A DNA stretch of 64,000 bases, taken from NCBI GenBank assembly GCA_014323925.1, contig JACONC010000006.1, positions 78,358-142,357 of the forward strand, given 5' to 3'. How positions within the stretch are numbered: position 1 is the stretch's first letter; every line of letters begins with the position of its first letter. The notes below the pieces were generated by a model. The model was not told the DNA's origin and ran no database searches. It worked only from the letters and a program-made list of their open reading frames with translations. Position numbers and translations under genes: made by a program. Positions 37,133 through 45,486 of the stretch are shown in pieces. Source of the stretch: Chromatiales bacterium (lineage in GTDB: Bacteria; Pseudomonadota; Gammaproteobacteria; Poriferisulfidales; Oxydemutatoraceae).

Positions 37133-37930
37133 TTAACTTTTTCCTATCGGATTCATAATATGCGTCTCGCAATAAGCTCTGATATCAACGATAAGCCCGT
37201 CTTGTATCCTCTGTAGTTGATGTAGTAAGAGCATCAAGAATATGCTGATAATGAGCGCGACCAGAGTGGAATTAAATGCAATTCCCAAGCTATTCGTCAT
37301 GCCGGCGATATTACCAGCAAGCGCTTGGTCAGCTTGCGATAATGCTTGTCCTATACCGCGCACAGTACCAATAAAACCGATCGAGGGTATAGCCCATATC
37401 AAATAGCGGATCATCGAGTTTTCTGCCTCTATACTCAATACCAATGCATCCATTTTTGCATCGATCGCCTCGGCAGTGTAATGCACATCTTTAGTGATTA
37501 GGAATCGGTCTAGACCTACCATCAGTGTTTGCACCAGAGAAGTTTTGACCACATCAGCAGGCAACGCAGCGAGTTGCTCACGCGCCGCTTTGGCAACGGC
37601 AATTTTGTTGTTGTCTAGCATATCCGAAAACGCAATTAAGTTTTCGTCAAAGAGATAACGATCTTTGCTGATCGCAATCATTTTACCGACGATTAAATAG
37701 CTACCCCATAGCATGAGAATGATGCATATTTCTTGTTCTAAATCCTTTATGATGATAAAGAGGTTGCGTGGCACGGCTTGCCCTTGACTTTCGGCTAGCG
37801 CAATGGCAATTTCGGCATTGGGTAGAATAAAACCAATGTACAGCAAATGCACTGCCAACACTGATATAACCAATGCCCCTAAATTTTTAACCATATTTTT
37901 AACCATAGATAGCGCTGGCTTAGATGTCAA
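37133..37930 (-). CDS. MotA/TolQ/ExbB-like proton channel protein
   Basis: 265 residues from a TTG at 37930; in-frame ATGs at 37906 and 37894 are alternatives, none with a clear ribosome binding site. Membrane segments lie at about 17-37, 65-85, 172-192 and 215-240. The signature AIPSIGFIGTVRGIGQAL near residue 185 and the following MTNSLGIAFNSTLVALII match the ExbB/TolQ/MotA channel core. It is followed by two genes with an ExbD-like helix, so the three may form a proton-driven complex. It differs from Zorya ZorA in having no long coiled-coil tail. Confidence 0.82.
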   Translation of the reverse strand: MTSKPALSMVKNMVKNLGALVISVLAVHLLYIGFILPNAEIAIALAESQGQAVPRNLFIIIKDLEQEICIILMLWGSYLIVGKMIAISKDRYLFDENLIAFSDMLDNNKIAVAKAAREQLAALPADVVKTSLVQTLMVGLDRFLITKDVHYTAEAIDAKMDALVLSIEAENSMIRYLIWAIPSIGFIGTVRGIGQALSQADQALAGNIAGMTNSLGIAFNSTLVALIISIFLMLLLHQLQRIQDGLIVDIRAYCETHIMNPIGKS

Positions 37931-38060
37931 CCGGGAAAGCCGCCGGTGAATTAAGACTCACTGAATAACTGGCAATACCAGCAATCGCAACACCAGTAAT
38001 CAGCAAGACTATTAATAGTACGAGCATAGCCCGACGCTTTTTGTAGAGCTTATATTTCAT
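37920..38060 (-). CDS. Small single-pass membrane protein (46 residues)
   Basis: Starts MKYKLYKKRRAML, followed by a hydrophobic stretch (VLLIVLLITGVAIAGIA) and a short periplasmic tail ending FPVDI. Positive residues before the helix predict an N-in orientation. The 3' end overlaps the TTG start of the TolQ-like gene by 11 bases, which indicates coupling and supports it being a real gene. It would be the first gene of the block 38060-35108. No family recognised. Confidence 0.6.
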   Translation of the reverse strand: MKYKLYKKRRAMLVLLIVLLITGVAIAGIASYSVSLNSPAAFPVDI

Positions 38061-38265
38061 AATGGAAGTATAACAAAATACGAAGCGCATGCGTAGTCGG
38101 ATGAGATTGGAACTTACCGGTAGTGATATCAGGTATTCTCAAATCTTAGAAACATCTATAAACATTGACTCTCTTTTCTATCTGATGGCGTCGTGCATTT
38201 GTTTTACAAGTTGCATTTTTTTTACTACACTATTATTTTTGTCAACCTAGGAGGAAGTAAACGCC

Positions 38266-38694
38266 ATGAAAAACAAAGATATCATTGAAATTATGAATAA
38301 AATCTTAGAGCATGAACTGGCAGGTGTGGTGCGCTATACGCACTATTCTTTGATGGTTTATGGTTATAACCGTATTCCTGTTGTTTCTTGGCTTCGTGCC
38401 CAAGCAACAGAATCTCTCACGCACGCACAACAAGTGGGAGAACATATAACGACTTTGGGTGGCCATCCGTCATTAAAGATAAGCCCTCTTCTAGAGACAC
38501 ATAAGCACACAATAGAAGATATTCTAAAAGAAAGTCTGGAACACGAACAACAACAACTAGCTCTATACTATGCGCTTCTTAAAAAAGCACAAGACCAAAT
38601 CATCTGGCTGGAAGATTTTTCAAGGAACTTAATACTTGAAGAGGAGCAACATATATCAGAAGTAGAAAAAATGCTCAGGCCTCCCGGACACTGA
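38266..38694 (+). CDS. Ferritin-like (bacterioferritin family) protein
   Basis: 142 residues forming a predicted four-helix bundle. Carboxylate/His positions of a diiron site are seen in LEHELAGVVRYTHYS, ATESLTHAQQVGEH, EHEQQQLALYY and LILEEEQHISEVEK. At the place where bacterioferritin has its heme-ligand Met I read Leu, so heme binding is doubtful. A strong AGGAGG ribosome binding site precedes the ATG. It probably stores or oxidises iron. It is one of two plus-strand genes lying between two minus-strand envelope blocks. Confidence 0.8.
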   Translation: MKNKDIIEIMNKILEHELAGVVRYTHYSLMVYGYNRIPVVSWLRAQATESLTHAQQVGEHITTLGGHPSLKISPLLETHKHTIEDILKESLEHEQQQLALYYALLKKAQDQIIWLEDFSRNLILEEEQHISEVEKMLRPPGH

Positions 38695-38825
38695 AATTGG
38701 CAGTTTATCGGCTATTTCCTACCACTTATCAGTATTGTGAGAAAAACTGCATATTAGCAAGGGATAATCAGATAGCTTGCTGTTAGGCAAGTACATCTTT
38801 TTAATTTTTGACTAAGGAGTGTATA

Positions 38826-39173
38826 ATGTCACACAAATCAGCCTTAAATAAAATATTTTTAAAAATCCCTGATACAACTGATAGGGAGGTAAATATGGCA
38901 ATAGATAGCTTTGCCCAAATGAATAATTCAGCCATCAAGGATGCCATCAAAGATTTGGAGGCTCGGATGGCAACTAAGGATGACATCAGAGATTTAGAAG
39001 CTCGGATGGCAACTAAGGATGACATCAAAGATTTGGAAGCTCGGATGGCAACTAAGGATGACATCAAAGATTTGGAAATCAAATTGAGTTGGCGGGCAGT
39101 TTATTTGATTGTCGCAATAATGGCATTGAACTATTCGGCTATGGGTATCACTTTGTATTTCATAATGTCTTAA
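38826..39173 (+). CDS. Coiled-coil membrane protein with 13-residue tandem repeats
   Basis: 115 residues from the ATG at 38826 (AAGGAGTG upstream). Residues about 40-90 consist of three near-identical 13-residue repeats of the type LEARMATKDDIKD, encoded by a 39-bp DNA tandem repeat. A C-terminal membrane helix follows (VYLIVAIMALNYSAMGITLYFIM). The ATKxDI pattern recalls the DUF1640-like group of tail-anchored coiled-coil proteins. A protein of the same style lies at 46556-46804. Function unknown. Confidence 0.7.
   Translation: MSHKSALNKIFLKIPDTTDREVNMAIDSFAQMNNSAIKDAIKDLEARMATKDDIRDLEARMATKDDIKDLEARMATKDDIKDLEIKLSWRAVYLIVAIMALNYSAMGITLYFIMS
38930..39078 (+). repeat. 39-bp in-frame tandem repeat, about three copies
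   Basis: The unit GATTTGGAGGCTCGGATGGC and its continuation recur with few changes inside the coiled-coil gene. Copy number is likely to vary between strains by slippage or recombination, changing coiled-coil length by 13 residues per copy. Confidence 0.85.
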
Positions 39174-39207
39174 TTGAAAAGGCTATAGATAGGTTTCCTA
39201 CATATAC

Positions 39208-41211
39208 TCAATAGATATAGCGGGCGATACGAAAGCCTCTGTCATCGGCTTTGCCAACTGCGCGTAGGCGGTAGGCGGAGCGTAGTTCGGATAAGGTGCC
39301 AGAACGCCAACTGGAGCCTTTGACGACATGACCGCTACTACCAGTGTTATAAGCATTGCCCAGTGGGTCGTTGCGTGTTTCGTTAGTAGTGTCCACGCTG
39401 TAGACATCGTGGGTCCATTCAGAGACATTGCCGACTAGGTCGTATAGACCTGCTTTATCAGGTGGAAAAGATGCGATCGGTGCGAGTTCTGGATAGCCGT
39501 CGTTATAGCGGGGGATATAAACCGCAACATTGTTTTTGGCACTTTCGTCGGCAAGGTTTCCTACCGCTTTGGGAAGGGTGGTTTGGTTGCCCCAAACAAA
39601 TTGTGTCGGTGCGCTACGTTTTGCGTAGCGTGCTAGCCATTCCCACTCCGCTTCGCTGGGTAGGCGGTATCCGATGCTAGCCGAGTTGTAGCCGACAATT
39701 GTATTATTATCAGTGATATAGAAAGAGGGTAGTTTTTCTCGCGCGCTCAGCCAGTTGCAGAACAGTGCCGCATCGTTCCAAGTAATATTATTGATTGGCA
39801 GATTAGACACCGGAGTTCGCTGATTGTATGCACGATAGTGTTGTGCTGACACTTCGCTACGGCTGATATAGAAGGCTCTAGTTAAGCGTACAGTGCGCAA
39901 AATTTCGTTGGCGCGTTGTCCTTTTTCGCTACGATGCGCGCCCAGTTCGAAGCGCTGTGTTTTGTCAGGCTTGAATAATAGCAATTCTATACCGACGGAG
40001 TTTTTGAATAGTGCAGGGCTTTCACTTAAGTTCGCTTGTTGTTCGGTTAGTAGTACTTCGTTAACTTGTATTGTTCGTTGGCTGTTAGGCTGTACAGTCC
40101 TCCTAACACTGCGATAGCCGGGTTTGGAGAGTTCGATAGTATGCGGTATGGTATTCAGTGTGACGGTTTGCGGTGTATCTCCACTGGCTCTGCCGTTTAT
40201 TTTAATGCTGGCTGACGGGGTGGCGTTGATAATAACTGTGCCGAATTCCTTAATCAATGAGATAGAAATGTTCTCTTGCTGCGCAGGCTTCAATGTCCGT
40301 TTGATAGTTTTAGAGGCATAACCCGCTTTGGAATAGCTGATAATTTTTTCGCGCATTGCATCCAGTGCCACTGGCTTATTGTTGATAGTCATTGTTTTGC
40401 CGTCAATCAACAGTTGTCCGCCGAGTGGGTTGAGCGTAAAGTTCACCAGAGCCTTTTTGTAACTGAGTCGATAGTTTCGCTCGATTTCAGGCTGCTGATA
40501 GGTGATTTCAATGTCTTCGTCTATCGTTTCAAAGTCGGGTGTTTGTATGCGTAAACGATAAATACCACCGTCACGCATCAACCTAAGTGGTGTTTGTCCG
40601 ACTAATTCGTCGTTCAGTAGCAGCGGTATCCCCTCAGGTATCGACGATATATTAATGTGTCCCTGTATCGCTGCTAACTCAAAGTGTAGTGTTTTTTCTT
40701 CGGCACGAGTCAATTCAATAGAGGTTGTTTGTGGTTGATAGTAAGGATGCGAGACCTCAACACTATAGCGACCAGGTTCTAGCGTAGCTTGTAGACTTGC
40801 TCCACTGCCTGCTGGTTTGGCATTGATGCGCCATTGTATTTGCGAATCGGCAGGTGTTGCGGTGGCTTTGATGAGCGCCGGCGCCTCGCGAAGTTCAACG
40901 ATGATACGCCGCTCAAGTTCATTGCGCACTAGAGTGATGGTTTCGCTAATGAAGCCGGTTGCCGAGATTTCCAGTTCGGCTGTGGATGACAGCAGATAGA
41001 CTTTATCGTGTTGCACCCATCCCCAACCGCTTAGTATGCGTTGTGCTTGATTTGCTGCAGCTTCGGGTAAAACTTCTACGACGGTTGCCTTAATCCAGAA
41101 GAGGAACACGAAGAGGACAATGATGATGATTGCGATTGCACCGCCGGTAGCAATAATTTTTTGCCAAAAAGATCTTCGGCTTTTGCGAAAATGTGCTTCA
41201 GATAGGTTCAT
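39208..41211 (-). CDS. Membrane-anchored PEGA-repeat protein with formylglycine-enzyme-like domain
   Basis: 667 residues from the ATG at 41211 (GTG one codon earlier possible). One membrane helix near residues 20-42. PEGA-type beta domains follow at about 125-175, 180-230, 255-300 and 335-385; an example is SSIPEGIPLLLNDELVGQTPL. The C-terminal 250 residues have the FGE-sulfatase fold: YRLPSEAEWEWLAR, GLYDLVGNVSEWTHD, VVKGSSWRSG and DDRGFRIARY. I see no cysteine pair near the end, so formylglycine-generating catalysis is unlikely; a binding role is more probable. It overlaps the TPR-like gene by 14 bases. Predicted to face the periplasm. Confidence 0.8.
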   Translation of the reverse strand: MNLSEAHFRKSRRSFWQKIIATGGAIAIIIIVLFVFLFWIKATVVEVLPEAAANQAQRILSGWGWVQHDKVYLLSSTAELEISATGFISETITLVRNELERRIIVELREAPALIKATATPADSQIQWRINAKPAGSGASLQATLEPGRYSVEVSHPYYQPQTTSIELTRAEEKTLHFELAAIQGHINISSIPEGIPLLLNDELVGQTPLRLMRDGGIYRLRIQTPDFETIDEDIEITYQQPEIERNYRLSYKKALVNFTLNPLGGQLLIDGKTMTINNKPVALDAMREKIISYSKAGYASKTIKRTLKPAQQENISISLIKEFGTVIINATPSASIKINGRASGDTPQTVTLNTIPHTIELSKPGYRSVRRTVQPNSQRTIQVNEVLLTEQQANLSESPALFKNSVGIELLLFKPDKTQRFELGAHRSEKGQRANEILRTVRLTRAFYISRSEVSAQHYRAYNQRTPVSNLPINNITWNDAALFCNWLSAREKLPSFYITDNNTIVGYNSASIGYRLPSEAEWEWLARYAKRSAPTQFVWGNQTTLPKAVGNLADESAKNNVAVYIPRYNDGYPELAPIASFPPDKAGLYDLVGNVSEWTHDVYSVDTTNETRNDPLGNAYNTGSSGHVVKGSSWRSGTLSELRSAYRLRAVGKADDRGFRIARYIY

Positions 41212-42673
41212 CACAAACTACTCTAACAGTCGTTGCTTGCCTTGGTTTTATATACACTTCAACGAGTTTATCCTTGTAGCCTTTGCGTTCTCCTTTGAAT
41301 AGGTAGCGACCCGGCTTCAAGCCTGCTTTTAATTGATATTCGCGCACTTTCCCAATGACGCCGACACCCATCACTGATACATAAGTTTGACCGTCTGAGT
41401 AAACTGTCACTGCAACTGCCGTTGACATCTCCGCAAGAGCGGTGTTTAATCGTCCGATGAGTCGTCGCAGCTGTGCGCTGTATACGGCAGCTTCATTACT
41501 GTCTTCGGCAATTTGTTTCATAGCCAGTGCGATTTGTTCGTCAGCTAGTCGTTCGGGTCTTTCTAATGCTTGGCGGATAGTATCAGTATATCGATTAATT
41601 TGCATTGCGAGTTGCACCCGTTTTGTTATGTCGGCATTGTCGGGAAATATCTGCAGTGCTTGTTGATAGTAGTTTTGTGCGGCCTGCCAATCGTCGTCTT
41701 GTCCGGCGGTTTCGGCTTTGCTAACCAAGTTTTGATACGAGAGTTGTTTACCGATTTGTGTAGCTCTGGCTGTGAGCGGCTGCAGCGACGGATGCGTTGC
41801 ATCTATTTGTTTGATTTGCGAGAGCAGTGTTTGCGCCTGTTTGATATTACTCTTATCCAAGGCTTGAGAGGTGCGATGCAATAAGTCATCCAACTTTAAT
41901 TGTTGCTGCTTTTCGACTAACAACTGGTGTCTTGTTACTAAGGTTGTATCATAAGGGTCTAGTTTAATTGCTTGATCGAGCAAGTTTATTTCATCACTAA
42001 GATTGTTTTCAATCCTCGCTACATCGGCTTTTGCAACGAGTGCAGCCACCGCGTTCATCTTGCCAATGCGCTCTTTTAATAGCAATGCGTCGGAGTTTTT
42101 TGGCAAGTAACGCAGTGCATTGTTTATTGCTGTGGTCGCCGGCATTATTTGCTGTGTTGCAAATGCTTGCTGTGCTTCAGCAAATGTTGTATTAAAGTTT
42201 TGTCGTTGTTGTAATTGTAGCTGCGATACTTTCGCAAAAGTATCATCAAGATGGTTTAATGCCTCAGTAAGCCGATTTTCGCCAAAAGCTCTGATTGCTC
42301 TCTGCTCTTGTGCTTGTAGTATGGTAATATTTTCAGGTGACCATGCTGCCAGATTGAGTGCTTCTATTTGTGCCTTTACTTTATTTTCATAGGTATTCAT
42401 CATCGCAATATATTTTTGTCGTAGTGCTGCGCGTTGCTCGTTGTTTAACGATGCGTCGTAATCGGCGGTGTTATTTTGTGCTGCAGATGGATCTGCTGAG
42501 TGTTCATCTACCGTGACTGATGTCGCATCAGTGCTAGTTATGTCTACGCGCCCGTAGAGTAATACCGCAATCGCAACGAGCATCAGCACTGCAACCGCTA
42601 TAGCGTTGATGATCAGGGCGTGTTTTTTAGTTTTTTTTTGCTCTTTGAATTGTAGTTTATTCAATGTGCGCAA
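41198..42673 (-). CDS. Membrane-anchored helical-repeat protein with PEGA-like C-terminus
   Basis: 491 residues from a TTG at 42673 (no ATG is available before the membrane helix). The N-terminus is basic (KEQKKTKKHA), then one helix (LIINAIAVAVLMLVAIAVLL). A long Gln/Ala-rich helical region of about 330 residues contains TPR-like segments such as DDWQAAQNYYQQALQIFPDNA. The C-terminal 70 residues resemble a PEGA domain (LKPGRYLFKGERKGYKDK). It has the same layout (basic tail, helix, periplasmic scaffold) as the next gene and probably belongs to the same complex. Start codon is uncertain. Confidence 0.7.
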   Translation of the reverse strand: MRTLNKLQFKEQKKTKKHALIINAIAVAVLMLVAIAVLLYGRVDITSTDATSVTVDEHSADPSAAQNNTADYDASLNNEQRAALRQKYIAMMNTYENKVKAQIEALNLAAWSPENITILQAQEQRAIRAFGENRLTEALNHLDDTFAKVSQLQLQQRQNFNTTFAEAQQAFATQQIMPATTAINNALRYLPKNSDALLLKERIGKMNAVAALVAKADVARIENNLSDEINLLDQAIKLDPYDTTLVTRHQLLVEKQQQLKLDDLLHRTSQALDKSNIKQAQTLLSQIKQIDATHPSLQPLTARATQIGKQLSYQNLVSKAETAGQDDDWQAAQNYYQQALQIFPDNADITKRVQLAMQINRYTDTIRQALERPERLADEQIALAMKQIAEDSNEAAVYSAQLRRLIGRLNTALAEMSTAVAVTVYSDGQTYVSVMGVGVIGKVREYQLKAGLKPGRYLFKGERKGYKDKLVEVYIKPRQATTVRVVCDEPI

Positions 42674-42682
42674 AGCGTGCCA

Positions 42683-43915
42683 CTATAGCTGAACGGCAGG
42701 TGTTTGTTCTTCGGCGTATATTTTTTTCAATGCCGCACGCCACTGATTAAACTGGGTTGCTGCATCACCAGTGAGTTCCACCGTTTGTTCTTCAAACTCA
42801 ATGACTTGGGGGGCAACCTGTACATCAATCGACGCTCCTAATTCCATCAAAGTTTCTTGGTGAAATTTGGATTCCTTAAAGTTTTGCGCGCTATTGGATA
42901 ATAACACTGCACCAGTGGCGACTGCACCAATCGACGCACCAGTCGAAAAATTGCTATTGCTGTTGGATGCTGCAACGGCTCCTAAACCGATGGCTAGAAT
43001 GCCTGCCAGTGCCTGCCAGGTTGCTTTACTTTTCGCTTCGCGCTGTGCTTTGGATGCGTTGAATGCAGCTTCTTGCCAAGTTTTGTATGATGCATCAATT
43101 TTTTGATCAAAGTCGTAATAGTATTGTTGCATCTTGTCGGTGAATAGCTGGTCTTCTACACGGTATTGGTGAATACGCTGTAGCATTGGGTCACTGTCTG
43201 CCGGTGCTTGCACGAGTTCGACACGGTCACCTCTGAATTTAAGGAATTGTCTGAAGCTCTCATCAGACATTGAGTAACCAAAGCGGATTTCGGTCAACTG
43301 GTTGAGCTCGCTTAAGTAGGCTTGGTCTTTGTTGCGCAGCTGTGCAGCGATGTCATCCGCTGCTTGCTCAAACACTGGGTCGTAAGGGCTTTTGTCTTTG
43401 TTGCGCACGCTGGTGAAAGTGTATTCGTCAACTCGGTGTTGATAATTTTTATTCAGCCAGCTTTTGCCGTCTATGCCGATGGCTTTGATATTGATAGAGA
43501 CATCTTCACCGGTTGATTCGATAATTTTACCGATTACATAAAGGTCGCCAGTAACCTTTTGGTCGGGGGTCACCCGAACGGCTCCTAGCTGTTCGGTGTC
43601 CTCCAGTGCTTTTTTCATATGCAGAGCAAAGTTCACCGCTTCTACTCTACGCAGTTCTGGCCATATCCCTTTTTTTTCTCTGGTTTTGGGGTCTTCGGGT
43701 ATGTTTGGGTCAAAGACTGGGATGATGACTTCAATTTCTTTTTGGATGGTTCGCTGCGTCGTGCGTGTTTGCTGAGGTGTTGCGGTTAATTGCGAGGAAC
43801 TCTGCGGACCTACCGAAACTGCGGAATCTTCGAGCAATGATGTACTTTTGCTCGCATAGCAACCAGACAGCACGAGCATAGCAAATAGTGAGATAATTGC
43901 TGTTGAATATTTCAT
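42683..43915 (-). CDS. Lipoprotein of the vWA/PEGA envelope locus
   Basis: 410 residues from the ATG at 43915 (AAAGG upstream); the frame is open further but only this start gives a lipoprotein signal, with lipobox VLSGC near residue 19. Residues about 85-200 resemble CsgG/LpoB-like envelope proteins (VTGDLYVIGKIIESTGEDV). A Gly/Ser-rich hydrophobic segment (residues about 305-345, GILAIGLGAVAASNSNS) could insert into or pack against membrane. Placed 9 bases before the repeat protein gene. I do not know a characterised member. Confidence 0.7.
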   Translation of the reverse strand: MKYSTAIISLFAMLVLSGCYASKSTSLLEDSAVSVGPQSSSQLTATPQQTRTTQRTIQKEIEVIIPVFDPNIPEDPKTREKKGIWPELRRVEAVNFALHMKKALEDTEQLGAVRVTPDQKVTGDLYVIGKIIESTGEDVSINIKAIGIDGKSWLNKNYQHRVDEYTFTSVRNKDKSPYDPVFEQAADDIAAQLRNKDQAYLSELNQLTEIRFGYSMSDESFRQFLKFRGDRVELVQAPADSDPMLQRIHQYRVEDQLFTDKMQQYYYDFDQKIDASYKTWQEAAFNASKAQREAKSKATWQALAGILAIGLGAVAASNSNSNFSTGASIGAVATGAVLLSNSAQNFKESKFHQETLMELGASIDVQVAPQVIEFEEQTVELTGDAATQFNQWRAALKKIYAEEQTPAVQL

Positions 43916-43928
43916 TTTGACCTTTGGT

Positions 43929-44699
43929 TTATTTTTCGGGTATTCCTTTGTAGCGACGATATTCATTCCATAATTTTGCTTGTTTATCAGGGTCGGTTTC
44001 GGCGAGTGCAGCCTCCCTAATTTGTTGAGCAATTATATCATCATTGTCTACTGATGGGATGTCTTCGGGTAATTGACCGTTATCTAATGCTTTTTGACTG
44101 TCTCTAATTGTCGACGAGGTCAAAGGGGGTTGCCCATCAACCGATTGCTCTGCAGCGGTTGTCGATTTAGGCTGGACAGGTTGGTTACCTGAGAGTGTAG
44201 CACTGGGTGTAGCCGTTTGTCCAGGTGGCTGACTATTTATTTCATCTTGTTTGGCAGCCTCGCTACCTGATATATCGCTACTTGGCGTTGCCGTACTTGG
44301 AGTTGCCGTTTGTTGTTGATTCTTGTTTTGCTGATTCTCGCTATTATTCGCATTACTATTTTCATTGGCGGCGTCGTTATTATTACCATCTCCATTGCTT
44401 GAACTAGCGGCGCCAGAGCCACCAGCAGTATTAGCGCTACTACCGCTTTGGGTGTGTTGTTCGCTGATTCTTTGTCTGCATTCCTGCACTTGACTGAGCG
44501 CATCTTTGAGAGCTTGGTCCATCAGTTGTATGCGTTCCTCTCTGGTCAATAAAACCATATCATCAAAATTAGGCATAATGATCGGGCAGTCGCTATCATC
44601 CAATGTATCATTCGCACCAGTTGTAGCCATGCATAGCATCAAAATAGCTAACCAGAGTATTCTAGCCAGACCGGGATAAATTGTTATGTAAGCAGTCAT
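43929..44699 (-). CDS. Secreted low-complexity Ser/Asn/Gln-rich protein
   Basis: 256 residues. Signal peptide or N-terminal anchor around residues 10-28 (LARILWLAILMLCMATTG). A short acidic region with two cysteines precedes a disordered stretch (about 85-215) rich in Ser, Asn, Gln, Thr and Pro. The C-terminus is charged and helical (DPDKQAKLWNEYRRYKG). It lies 13 bases upstream of the lipoprotein start, in the same operon. Function unknown; the linker might span the periplasm. Confidence 0.6.
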   Translation of the reverse strand: MTAYITIYPGLARILWLAILMLCMATTGANDTLDDSDCPIIMPNFDDMVLLTREERIQLMDQALKDALSQVQECRQRISEQHTQSGSSANTAGGSGAASSSNGDGNNNDAANENSNANNSENQQNKNQQQTATPSTATPSSDISGSEAAKQDEINSQPPGQTATPSATLSGNQPVQPKSTTAAEQSVDGQPPLTSSTIRDSQKALDNGQLPEDIPSVDNDDIIAQQIREAALAETDPDKQAKLWNEYRRYKGIPEK

Positions 44700-44709
44700 A
44701 TTGCTCTTA

Positions 44710-45486
44710 TCATTTATCAGAAATTTTTGACTGTAAATCAGTCACATATTGTCTAGTGTTGATGCCTAATGTAATGCAATCCACGCCGGTAGTTATCAGT
44801 GTAGCACCGCGTTCTATCCACGGCATCACTGCGTTCACATTCATACCAAAAAAACCTAAAATTTTATTATTTGACAAGCACGCATTGGTAATCGTATCCA
44901 TAGCCGCTTGTATCTGCGGGTCATCTATCATACCTGCTTTGCCGTAGCTCGCCGATAAATCGTAAGGTCCGATTAAAATTGCATCAATGCCTGTCACACT
45001 TGCAATATCCTCTATCTCGGCGACTGCATCTTTATGTTCGGCTTGCACAACGATGATGGTCTCTTGTGCTGCTGATTTGATATGATCTTCAAATTCAAAA
45101 CCATAGCAATTACCGCGGAAAATACCAACACCACGTATACCATCGGGTGGGTAGCGGCACCACGAAACAATCTCTTGTGCGGTTTTTGCACTATTGACCT
45201 GCGGGACAATGATGCCGGCAGCTCCCATATCTAGCACATTCCTTATTGCGATGCGCTCGGCAATCGGCACTCTAACCAGGCACGGAATAGTAGACGCTTG
45301 CAAGAGACACTGCAAGGCAGCGGTATCAAAAGTACTGTGCTCACTGTCGATAAACAACCAGTCAAGCCCGCTATCCGATAATAATTCACTCACTTGAGGT
45401 GCATTGATAGTAACCATCGTGCTGTTGAGTAGCTCACCGTTGCGTACGCGTTCGGCGAATAGGCGATTTTGTTGTCGGATGCTCAT
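44710..45486 (-). CDS. HpcH/HpaI family aldolase
   Basis: 258 residues, class II pyruvate-dependent aldolase fold. Motifs: LFIDSEHSTFD near residue 45, AAGIIVPQVNSA with metal/substrate site near residue 95, RGVGIFRGNCYG, and DAILIGPYDLSASYG near residue 170. Family members cleave 2-keto-3-deoxy acids such as 4-hydroxy-2-oxoheptanedioate or 2-dehydro-3-deoxyglucarate; the substrate here cannot be told. It ends 10 bases before the low-complexity gene, so it may lead the envelope operon, although its function looks unrelated. Confidence 0.87.
   Translation of the reverse strand: MSIRQQNRLFAERVRNGELLNSTMVTINAPQVSELLSDSGLDWLFIDSEHSTFDTAALQCLLQASTIPCLVRVPIAERIAIRNVLDMGAAGIIVPQVNSAKTAQEIVSWCRYPPDGIRGVGIFRGNCYGFEFEDHIKSAAQETIIVVQAEHKDAVAEIEDIASVTGIDAILIGPYDLSASYGKAGMIDDPQIQAAMDTITNACLSNNKILGFFGMNVNAVMPWIERGATLITTGVDCITLGINTRQYVTDLQSKISDK

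Noticed and set aside
37133..38060. Zorya anti-phage system (ZorA/ZorB)
   Set aside because: The channel lacks a long coiled-coil tail, the partner proteins have vWA domains rather than OmpA domains, and no ZorC, ZorD or ZorE helicase or nuclease is nearby.
38801..39082. 93-codon minus-strand ORF with SLMSSLVAIRASK repeats
   Set aside because: Mirror image of the 39-bp repeat in the plus-strand coiled-coil gene, which has the ribosome binding site.
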